64,000 nt of DNA, taken from positions 992,001 through 1,056,000 of the forward strand of contig NW_024104291.1 in the NCBI RefSeq assembly GCF_003945595.2, written 5' to 3'. Each line of letters opens with the position of its first letter. Position 1 is the stretch's first letter. The notes beneath the pieces were generated by a model. The model had not been told where the DNA came from. It did not search any database and was given only the letters and a program-made list of their open reading frames with translations. The DNA is from Pipra filicauda (taxonomy: Eukaryota; Chordata; Aves; Passeriformes; Pipridae). Positions 1 through 18,222 of the stretch are shown here, one piece after another. The translations under genes were made by a program, and so were the position numbers.

Positions 1-8495
<8,495 letters not shown>

Positions 8496-10530
8496 GTACT
8501 CAAAGATGACTCTTCTGGTGCCACATATGTGAATATAAACCTGCACACATACATACATATATATAGAGACACACACAGAGCCTTCCTACCATCTGCAAAG
8601 TGTATATGAACCATGCATGCATTCCACTCAAAGGAGCCAATCTTGTGTTTTCAATGTTAAAAAATGGTGCCTTTTTTTTGGGGAACCACAATGATCCTTC
8701 TACTGGCATCCTCTGCAGCCCCCCTCATTGCCATGTGCCCTGTGGGATCGCTGTGAGCACACTGTGTGTCCTGACAGCCAGAGCACGATGCCCTGATGCT
8801 GTTTGTTTACACAGGCTGGCACACCCACGTGCCACCATGCACACGTGTGGCCACTGCGGTCCCACCAGCTGCTTCAGTGCATCTTTGATGTGTCTGCTGG
8901 TGTTAAGAGTAGCGTGCATGGAGTTGTCTCCCTTGAAATTGCCATTTAATCGCTTATCTATGGAGGCGCCACAGCAAAAAAGTGGAAAAACAGATTGGAG
9001 CCTTCTGTGTGTTTTTTGGGTATAGGTTTGCATACTGCAACTGGAAAGAAAATGCACCAAGGCAGCCCGAATCCCAAATTCACAGGGGCAACAAGACCAA
9101 AGGCTCTGTCATTTTAGGGACAAGCTGTGTCCACCCAAGTCTTGTTCAACCCCATGCAGCTCTGAAGTATACAAAGATGTCAACAGCTATGTGGGATAAC
9201 TGTTCTCTGGGGTCAGGCTTTTGAATTGGTCTGGACTCGGCTCCTGCGTGTGCCTCTTCAACTGCCGTGGTGCCTGCTGTCTCCATGTCTTCATGCCATC
9301 CCCATCCCAAGAGCTCATCTCAGGAGCTGGGGTGGCTTGTCTGCTAGAGCCATTCAGTGTTTAAGTAAGAGGAGATCGATTCCTCTGAAGGCCAAAATGT
9401 CAGGTCCAAGGGATGGGGAGCTTTGCTCCATGCACTACATCTTTACTGCTGCATACAGTGCATCATTTCTCAGTGCCTCGCTTTCCCAAATTCTTTTAAA
9501 AAATAGTGGAATTTTAGCTTGTGCTAGAGGAGCACTGCTCCCAGTGCAGCCTGAAAATGCTGGGAATATTGAATTCATACCAGTGTCCGTCTCTCACCTT
9601 TCATTTCCAGTCTCCTGTCTTGGAGGAGGAGTTGCACAGTGCTAGAGCCGGTCTCATGAGCACAACCCAAATGCATCCTTGGGGACATGTCTGGGGCCAG
9701 GGTTTGCTCCTGATTTCCATGAAAACTGGGTTAATCTTCCTTATTCCACTGGGTGGCAGAATCTGGCTTCTTATAAACCATCCCAGATAAGCCAAACAAC
9801 AACCCGTTGTCTGGCCTTTGAGCAGCTGATCAGGGTGGGTTTCAAACCATTTTTTTCTCCTGTTGTTTGGAGGTTTTTATTCATGTGCCTTTAAAATGGT
9901 GCAAGTTAAGGGATTTTTCTGTCAGATTTTCTAACAAGCAAATCTTTTTCACTCACCTGCTGCATGCAAGTGGAAATTAATACATATGATAAAATCTTCT
10001 AGTCTTGGCAAATTTTGGCCTCGGCAGAGTCCTTTACCTGCAAGAACAAGTGAACAGGAAAGCCTTCTTTTGCCATAGCAAGTAGGGTTTCTGCTTGTCC
10101 TAGTCAACACCCATGTTTGTGCTGCAAGGCTGTATTTTTTTTAAGTCCCTAAAGATCTTTTAAGTCTATAATGTAGTAAACTGTTTCCAAATTCACATCA
10201 CCTGTCAGCTCAGTTCTTGGTGCATCCAGAAGCAGACAGTACAACTGCATCAATTTTTGCAGGCTGTTTTTCTCCTTTCCACATCTTCAGAGTGTACCTC
10301 CTGCAGTTATGGACAAAATCGTTTCAGGTTTGCACTGAGAACCCTCCAACTCCACGTGCCATCACAGGGACCAAGTTTAGTTCAGCATCTTGCAGAATTT
10401 ACTTAAATGCTTCTAGGTAGGTCAAGTGACATTTTGATCCAAAGGTCAAAGCAAATCCTTGAATTGGGGCAGACTGATACAAAGATATTTTGGCTTTATT
10501 CTGGTTTTGTTTATGGGACTCATCACTGAA

Positions 10531-10536
10531 AATAAA
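10531..10536 (+). terminator. Alternative poly(A) signal
   Basis: Single AATAAA within the presumed CAPN5 3'UTR. It may be used for a shorter transcript. No strong downstream GT element was noticed. Confidence 0.2.
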
Positions 10537-11478
10537 TGGAAGCGGCATTGTAGGGCAAGAAGGTATCATTTGGGTCTACAGGCTTATGTTCAGAGTGACA
10601 TATGAGATGGACTGTGATGCCCAAAGATACCTCACCTGGCAGAGAGATGAGCTGTTTGGCATCACAGGAACACGAGAGGAGCTTTGCACCATCATAAGTA
10701 GATGGAGGTATCCAGCCTGCCGGCATTAGCCTTGTTTTCTCAGGAAATCAGGCTATGGAGAGCTTCAGCAAAGGAGAGCCATTTGGTCAGGAGTGCCCTG
10801 CCGTGTGCCAAATCTCACCATGATCCCCAAGGAGCAGTGCCGAAGCTTAACAAGGAGTAATGGTGCCCTGGTACCCATGGGCAGACTCCTTCCTTCCTAC
10901 AAAGAATCAAGCCATAATGAGAGGAAAGGCAGCTTTTAAACAGCTTCTTAAAAAAAAAAATCATCACACTATATCAGGACCAAAATGTCTTAATATCAAT
11001 AATATTTGTCCTTTTTTTTTTTCCAAAGCTTTGGAAAAGTTGGAGCAGAAGCCTTCTTCCCCTACATTTCCAATAGAATAACAAAAGTTACCTTTGTTAC
11101 TCTTTTTTTTGTCATGTTTGTGGAGCAGATATTGAAATGCCATTCCAACTGTTGATGCCTTTTCTTTTCAAATGAAGTAGACAAAAATATTCAGGATTTT
11201 TTTGTCTGAGAGGAGTCTGATAAGCACTTTCCAGTCCCTCCCAGGTGGTGTAGGACATGTCTCTGATTTATTTTGTATTTCTTTTTTTAATCATTTCAAT
11301 GATTGCAAGCAGCCTGCCATTACACTTCATGAAATCCATTTCTTTTTGACATCACATCTGCATGTTAGAACAGGCTGTGACTTGTCTTCATCTCCAAAGG
11401 CACTGATGTGTCACGCTGCACAAGAACAGAGAGTGGTCCAAACAGAAAGCCAACATTGTACAGCTGTAAACCTCTATA

Positions 11479-11488
11479 AATAAATAAA
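11479..11488 (+). terminator. Overlapping poly(A) signals
   Basis: Two overlapping AATAAA hexamers (11479-11484 and 11483-11488) followed by a GT-rich stretch (TTGTGTATATTTTATT). This is a credible cleavage and polyadenylation site for CAPN5. Confidence 0.5.
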
Positions 11489-11774
11489 TTGTGTATATTT
11501 TATTCAGACTTCCTGCCTTTAAACTGCTGTGTTCTTCCAGAATGCTTTTGATGGGTACAAGGTGCATCTTACTCCTTTGCCTCCACCACTGAAACAGCTT
11601 GCAAGGATCTTTCCTCAGGGGAAAGCCTCACAAACATCTATACCCCCAAAACATCCTGATACTCTCCTGGAGGATGTTCTGAGCAGTAGACTTGGCTAGG
11701 CACCTATGGGGCTGTGATACTTGCTGCTGGACAGACCAGGTGGCTTTACTGAGCCTTCCTTTGTGTACATTATT

Positions 11775-11789
11775 AAAAAAAAAAAAAAA
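11775..11789. repeat. A15 run
   Basis: Fifteen consecutive A in the intergenic region, about 290 bp after the presumed CAPN5 poly(A) signals. Confidence 0.95.
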
Positions 11790-12194
11790 GGTGTATGCAA
11801 GCCTGGAAAAGCCACAGATCATCCTGTAGGCATAGAGGTCATGCTTCCCCACCAGCATCCACATCTCAGTTTTGTTGGTACTGTGGAGGTGGGCTTAAAA
11901 ATGGAGGTTGCATTGCAGCCCTGCCTGTCCCTGTGCTGGTAGGGCACACCAGCATGGCAAGCAGGGATGTTGGAATTGATGTAGGACCCCAGCACATCAG
12001 TGTGGAGATGTGGGGAGACTGTGCATGTATGGAGACCAGCAGCAAGCATTAGAATAGTGCACAGCTCCAGGCAGGATCCAGCCCAGGCTCACCAATGGTC
12101 CTGAAGCATCTCTATATCTCTCCAGCATTGCCATTTGCCAGGGATTTCTGCTCACAACTGTTAAATTATGTATAGTTTTTATAAGGGATTTTTA

Positions 12195-12501
12195 ATAAGG
12201 ATTTTTCTAAGGGCATGTAGTGATAGAACAAGGAGGCATGGCACTAAAATGAAAGAGAGCAGAGTTAGGTTAGGTATTAGGAAGATTTTCTTCACTGTGA
12301 AGGTGATGAAGCACTGGCACAAGTTGCCCAGAGAAGCTGTGGATGTCCCACCCCTGAGACTGTTCATGACTAGGTTGGATGAGGCTTTGAGCAACCAGGT
12401 CTAGTGGAAGGTATCCTTGCCCGTGGCAGAGGGTTTGGAATTAGATTATCTTGAACGTCCCTTCAACCCAAACCATTCTGTGATCGTGTGATTCTGTGAT
12501 A
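12195..12501 (+). mobile_element. CR1 LINE fragment
   Basis: Sense CR1: GATAGAACAAGGAGGCATGG, TTGCCCAGAGAAGCTGTGGA, AACCAGGTCTAGTGGAAGG, ending GTGATCGTGTGATTCTGTGA. Confidence 0.9.
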
Positions 12502-13859
12502 AATATGCAATTCAGAGACTCCTTTTCACCTGAAAGAGCATCTTCATGAAGAAACAGACAAAGTTGAAAGATGTTGCTGGAATATTTCTTCTTGCAGCTG
12601 GATCCTCTATAGCCTGCAGCTTCCCACCCAAATCCCCTGTACATTCCCCCCATATGGCTATGAACCTCCTGCTACCCAAAAGGGTGAGGGATTTCCAGCA
12701 AGAAGGGCTACAGAGGTAGTAGGGCCTTCAACAAGGGTATGGGTTCATTTTCTGTCCCTTAGAGCTGTTCAGGTGCTACCACATCCTTGGCCAATACCCC
12801 AGATGTTAAATACCAGGGATTATTCCATGACCCAAAGCCATTAGAGTCTGTTCTGAGCAGTTGTCCAAATGCTCCTTGCACTCTTCAAATCCCACCTCCA
12901 AACCCAGTGGTGCAGGCAGAGGGGCATGTCTAGCTCTATGTTCCTGGAAGAGCCTCCCTCACTGCCTTTCCACACACCCGTGGATCATGTTTGGCACAAG
13001 GAAAGGCTGCCCAAGCCTAGACCCTTTCCAGGCACAACAGATGCAGTCCAGAGTAAAGCCTGGGCACAGCCATTTTCTGCCCTTACATCCACACCAATTA
13101 TATTGACACAGTGAGTAGGGCTTGAGTGAAGCCGGGCATGGCCCTTGGTGATCACAAATCATCTGTCTTGAGCTTAGTCAGGACAAGAAGGACAGACACC
13201 ACTTAGAAGGTGACTGTACCATGACTTCTCCTGTATTTTGAGCAGAGTTCCTGGTTGACTTTGAAGGAAGGAGGCTCCCTTTTATTGCTCCTTACTTCTG
13301 CAGTATCACCAAAAATTTTCAGTCATCCAGGTCCACAGACGGTTTCAGGCCCCTTCATTCTAGACTGGAGCTTAGAACCATCTTGTGTGATAACACTGCA
13401 AATAAAAAGGTGTGTTTTGCAGCATTCAAGAGTTAAAATGACAGGATTTATACCTAAGCAAGAGCCTTGGTAATGTTTCATAGCATTAAAATCCAACTCC
13501 ACCTTTCTTAGCAGGAAGGAAAAAAGACAGTAGCCCAGATTCAGGCAGGGAGTCACCAGGTCAGAGTTAAGCTTCTAGGCAAAACCTCAGCTCTGAGTTT
13601 CCTGGTCCTTGAGTGTGTTCTTGTCTGAGTTTTCGCATTTACAAATGCACACTGGTGCATTCAAACTAGAACACCTTTCAGCTCCTGGCCTCACCCCACA
13701 GGACTTCAATACAGTTTCTTGCACATCCCAGGGAACACTTTGCACAGAGCAAAGGGGGATCCTTCAGCCACCCCTTTGCCCAAGAAGTCATCAGGACTCT
13801 GCACGAGGACTTGAAACTGCAGTTTAACTTGTAGCAGGGATCTTCATGAGTGCCATGAA

Positions 13860-14151
13860 AACATTTTACATGGGCAAATACTGATAGGACAAGAGAGTAT
13901 GATTTTAAACTTAAAGAAGGGAGATTTATATTAGCTATTAGGAGGAAATTCTTTACTCTGAGGGTGATGAAGCACTGGAATATGTTGCCCAGAGAAGCTA
14001 TGGATGCCCATCCCTGGAAGTGTTCAAGGACAGGTTGCATGGGGTTTGGAGAAACCTGGTCTAGTGGAAGATGTCCCTGCTCATGACAGGGGGTTTGCAA
14101 CCAGATGATCTTTAAGGTCCCTTATAACCCAGGCCATTCTATGATTCTACA
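13860..14151 (+). mobile_element. CR1 LINE fragment abutting CpG island
   Basis: Sense CR1: GATAGGACAAGAGAGTATG, AACCTGGTCTAGTGGAAGA, ending CCATTCTATGATTCTAC. It ends about 30 bp before the CpG-rich block. Confidence 0.9.
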
Positions 14152-14255
14152 ATGTCATGGTCTGGGGCAGACCCCAGGGGTGCAGGAGGACGCATCTTTG
14201 GGGCGTGGGGACGTTGGGGGAGCGCGGCACTTGCGGTGTCACCGGGCTGGAGGTA

Positions 14256-14300
14256 CCACACACACACTCACACTCACACACCCACACCCACACCCACACC
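14256..14300. repeat. CA / CACCCA simple repeat
   Basis: ACACACACTCACACTCACAC grading into tandem CACCCA hexamers, inside the CpG island. CACCC units are also KLF/Sp-type sites. Confidence 0.9.
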
Positions 14301-14446
14301 GGGGGCTGGCTGTATCCCGGCTCCTCCCCCGCTAAGAGGCTCAGCCAGGGCAGGCGCTGCCCTCGCTCGGTGCCGGAGGTAACGCGGCTCCGCGTCGGGC
14401 ACCAGCGCTCCGTCCCCCACGCCGTCCCTGGCCATGCCCCGCTAAG
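14300..14446 (+). other. MYO7A: Candidate non-coding exon 1 of MYO7A
   Basis: Only the 3' edge is supported: donor CTAAG/GTAAGG at 14446/14447, a near-consensus site inside the CpG island. The 5' edge is a guess. An alternative donor, GGAG/GTAACG, lies near 14379. The segment ends with a three-codon ORF, ATG CCC CGC TAA (14434-14445), which would be a minimal uORF if transcribed. Confidence 0.4.
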
Positions 14447-14504
14447 GTAAGGCGAAAAGGGGGCAGGCGGCACCCGGGGGAGCCAGGCTGGGGGCTTGGA
14501 ATGC

Positions 14505-14590
14505 TCTGGGTGGGGTGCAATGGGTGCAGCGGAGGTGCGATGGGGTGCGGTGCGATGCGGTGGGGAGCGGTGAAGCGCGATGGGTGGGAT
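14505..14590. repeat. G-rich quasi-tandem repeat
   Basis: Irregular repeats of GGTGCGATG/GGTGCGGTG with many GGG and GGGG runs on the + strand. Could form G-quadruplex. Confidence 0.6.
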
Positions 14591-14849
14591 GGACGGGGAG
14601 TGCCCCCGTGGGGGCTGCGAGCAGCGAGTCGGATCAAACCTGGGGAAAAGGCTGGGCTCGATGGGAGGGGGGAGACGACGCGACCAGAGACTTGCCAGCA
14701 TTGACCAGCAGCCCCGAGCCAGCTCGGCTCCTGCAGCACGGATTACCGGCTCGGTAATTTCTAGCTGCTGCTTAAATTGGCTGGGATCACCGAGCAGTGA
14801 GCTGGAGTGAAGGGCGGAAGGCATTGTCCTCCTGTACTGCGCTGTGCGT

Positions 14850-14872
14850 CCCCCCCCCCCCCACACACACAC
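14850..14872. repeat. C13 plus CA microsatellite
   Basis: Thirteen C residues (14850-14862) followed by (AC)5 at the downstream side of the CpG island. Confidence 0.9.
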
Positions 14873-16965
14873 TTTGCTCCACAGCCCTTCCATATTCAGG
14901 GATACCTCTGGAAGTGCTTGAGGATGGGGAGAGGCTGTTGCTGCACTGGCGATGGCACAGGACCCCAGGTGTCCTCCCAATCCACCTCACCTTCTCCCTG
15001 CTCTCACCCAGCGCCAAACACATAATTTAAATGAATAACAGCCTTTCTCAGGCAGGAGTTTTCCCTGGCTGCAGTGTAGCACAGCATGTGTCCAGGCTGG
15101 TTTTGGTGGGCTGTCCCCTAGGTCACACTGGTGCTGGTAACCAGATCCCAGGACTTTCCCAGGCTGTTTAAATTATTAGGACCATCCTTGGACAGGGACT
15201 GAAATCTGACATGGGATAGGCAATTCCCACAAACCAATTTGCATTTTGCTGCCTGCTTTTGGAGTATGGTGTTTTGTACATGGGTTGTGCTTGACCAGCT
15301 GAGCTCTGTACCAAAGAAAGGTACAGACTTTCCTAGGATAGTTACAATTACATTATCCTAAGGAAAGTGGAACTGGCATCTCTTAGCATCTCTGGGAAGA
15401 CTGGGGTGTATGGTGGAGGACCTGTCCGTAGGCAACATGGAGGAGGAGTTTGAAATGCAACAGGCCAGTGAGTCTAAGATGGTCTGTTTGCCCCCTGGGA
15501 TGCTAAGTTCCCCCTGTAAAAGGAACTGGCAGGAGCTAGAGGATCTTCTTACAGCCCCAGGCAGTTGGTGTGAGAGTGCTTCTCTCCATAGTCTGGGCAA
15601 AAGGATGTCCAACAACCAACCCTATGGGGTTAACCTGTGCATTACATCAAGATGTCAAGGACACAGCTTGTGTTCCAAGCTGACTACTCACACCTCCTCC
15701 ACTATAGGATTCTGTGGGTCCTATCTCTCTTCCCATGAGATGAGGGACCACAAGGTCCCAGCACTGGTAGTGCGAAGGTGTGGGATGGTTTTGCAGCTTT
15801 GGACTCTTTGCCAATGCTTCAGTCAAAACCTGCATCCCTGTGAGACCCTGTGAAGTCTCCCCCCTACCCTATGCCTAAACTGTCCCAGAGGCAACCAAAG
15901 GGCAAACAGAGCGAAAACCAGGACAGCACTTCCTTTCTGTTTGTTGATTGCCAAAATGGTTTTGACCTGTGGTTTTGCAATCTCAGAGCCCTGATAGTTT
16001 CCAAATACATGTCTAAATTGTGTTTAACATTTAAGTTTTTGTGATGACCTGGTGGCAACAAGCTTTGAGCTTCTGTAAAACTAAGATGTAGGGTCAAAGT
16101 CTTTTCTTGGGCTTTTTGGGGTGGGACTGGAGTAACTTCATGAAGTTACAGTATCTCCCCACTGATACCAACATCTGTGAGATCTGAATCCTGCCTAGGG
16201 ATGAATCTCTTTCATAAAGCAATATTATTTCTTACTTGTTTCCCCTTCTCAGAGCAGCCAATTCATCTTGCTCACTATTAAGTTTTCATGGACCAAGGGC
16301 TGCTGTACAGTATTTCTGTCTTACGCTTGCTAACTTGTGACTTCGCAATCCTTGGGTTGCCATGGAAAGGATTATGCTGTGATTAATGAAGGCATTGTCA
16401 GCTCATAGTTTTTTTCAAAGCCTTTCCTGGAGCTGCAGAGAACAGCTTCCAAGCCTGGTGGAAAGAGGCTGACAGGAGAGGCAGCTTCAGGCACTCAGTC
16501 CTGGGCACATTTTTGGTTGTCCACACCAAGACAGTGCTGTCAGGTAGCAGTTGCTGCCTCCACTCAGTACCACATCAGCTCTGCCAGTCCCTTTTGAGGG
16601 TGACAGGAGGAACAGGGGCTTTTATTGTTCTCTTGGGGCAGAGCTAGATTTTTGTGGCTCCCAAAGCAGACTAGGACAAGTGTCACTGTACCAGGAGTCT
16701 GGCAGGATGTGGAGACAGTGTGTAAGGGAGCTTTGCACTGTGAAACCCTCCTCTCTGCTAGGCAACATGCAAGGAGAACCTGATATGGGATGAGCTGATG
16801 TGTTTGTGACGTTCTGGCTCCCCAGAAAAGTGCTAGGTAGAGCCAGAAAGCTTATCAGGACAGAACTGCCCCGTCAGTGTCCGTGTTTATGCTGTCCATC
16901 CAACCCCAGGTAGACCCCACCAAACCCCACTGCACCTGGAACTGTGCACAGAGCCCCTGCTCTGA

Positions 16966-17142
16966 GTCACAGAATCACAGAATCATTACAGTTGGAAAAG
17001 CCCTCTGAGATCATGAAGTCCAACTGTTAACCCAGCACTGCCAAGCCCACCACTAAACCATGTCCCCAAGTGCCACATCTACATGTCTTTTTAAATACCT
17101 CAAGTGCTTGACCAGCCTTTTCCTAATATCCAGAATAAAGTT
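16966..17142 (-). mobile_element. CR1 LINE fragment
   Basis: Antisense CR1: CACAGAATCACAGAATCATT, GAAGTCCAACTGTTAACCCA, CCATGTCCCCAAGTGCCACA. Confidence 0.88.
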
Positions 17143-18023
17143 CTTGCAGTCAGGAAACTAGGAGAGAGCAGAGTGCAGCTGTGCCTACTTCACAAGAGGA
17201 GTGCAAAATATAGAAATCCAGTAAAAAACAGGCATTTGAAGTAGACTGAGTACCAAATAAAAATATAAAAGTTCAAAATCCAAAGCAAAAAATCCCTGTG
17301 AATCCCTTCATTTCTGGGCACCATTGGGTGAGTTCTCCCCAGACCTGCCCAGCCTGAGCAGCTATGGAGCAACTTCAACCTCAGCCCAGCTGGGATTTGA
17401 AAACTGCATGCTTGGTCCCATTGTCAGCCTCAGAGCAGTCACAGAAAATCACTGAGCTCTTCTTGGACCTCAGTCCCAGAAAGTGCCTTTCATGACGTGT
17501 TGGTTCAGCTGCTGCCATCCCTTTTCCTGCATTTAACCTGCTGTAATAACCCAGCACCTGGGGCGCAGGTGACCTGAAAGCAGTTGCACATGCATGAAAG
17601 GAGTTCAAACTTATATTGTAGACTGACAGGTGCCTGGGGTGGGGTAGAGATTTCATTGCAGTTGTTGCTGCACAGTCAGCACGTTTATGATGTGTGGAGG
17701 AAGGAAGACTTGCAAGAGGACATACCCAAGGTTATGCTGAGTGTTGGGAGAATTGAGACTGTGAATCCTGATTTTGACCTCTTTTCCTATCTGACACTGG
17801 CTTGTACAGTGAGAGTTGTGCCTGGGGGGGGCTTCACGCCAGCAGACAAAGCCACTCTCTGCAGCTGTTCCTGACTTTGGAAATGGGAAGATAAATCTGG
17901 GATCATGGCGGAGCTGGAGAGAGGATGGGGACAACATGAAGGTTGGCAAGGGAGGATAAATAGAAAATGGCAGGTATCTACAGTGCCTAGATGTCTTCAT
18001 GTAATGTAAAGACTTTAGGAATA

Positions 18024-18222
18024 TTATAGAATCATAGAATGTTTTGGGTTGGAAGTGACCTTAAAGATCAACTCATTCCCACCCACCTTGCCATGGGCAG
18101 GGATACCTTCCGCTGGACCAGGTTGCTTAAAGCCCCATCCTGGGTGGCTTTGAACATTTCCAGAGATGGGGCATCCACAGCTTCTCCGGGCAACCTGTTC
18201 CAGTGCCTTACCATCTGTATGA
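18024..18222 (-). mobile_element. CR1 LINE fragment
   Basis: Antisense CR1: TATAGAATCATAGAATG, GCCATGGGCAGGGATACCTT, GGCAACCTGTTCCAGTGCC. Confidence 0.88.

Larger units (their letters stand above)
8496..11505 (+). other. CAPN5: Probable CAPN5 3' untranslated region
   Basis: About 3 kb after the CAPN5 stop without any CR1 copy or convincing ORF. It is punctuated by short T- and A-runs and ends at two overlapping AATAAA signals followed by a GT-rich tract. Repeat absence plus terminal poly(A) signals is the basis for the call. An earlier AATAAA at 10531-10536 could give a shorter form. The exact end is inferred. Confidence 0.5.
11506..14151. other. CAPN5-MYO7A intergenic region
   Basis: About 2.6 kb between the presumed CAPN5 poly(A) site and the MYO7A CpG island. 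It contains a 15-A run (11775-11789) and two sense CR1 copies (about 12195-12501 and 13860-14151). No coding gene was recognised. Confidence 0.6.
14180..14750 (+). promoter_or_regulatory. MYO7A: CpG-island promoter, probably MYO7A
   Basis: GC-rich, CpG-dense block in otherwise AT-balanced, CpG-poor DNA. It includes a GC/KLF-type box GGGGCGTGGGG (14200-14210), a CACCC array (about 14277-14300) and a G-rich quasi-repeat (about 14505-14590). It lies between the end of CAPN5 and the first coding exon of MYO7A, with both genes on +. That position matches the known MYO7A arrangement of a non-coding first exon followed by a long intron. The TSS is not determinable from sequence. No clear TATA box was seen. 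Confidence 0.6.

Noticed and set aside
13678..14100. 140-codon minus-strand open frame
   Set aside because: Largely antisense of the CR1 copy at 13860-14151.
14147..14980. 277-codon minus-strand open frame across the CpG island
   Set aside because: GC-rich DNA is stop-poor; the translation is low-complexity (His/Pro/Ser-rich, VWVWVC from the CA repeat) and resembles no protein family.
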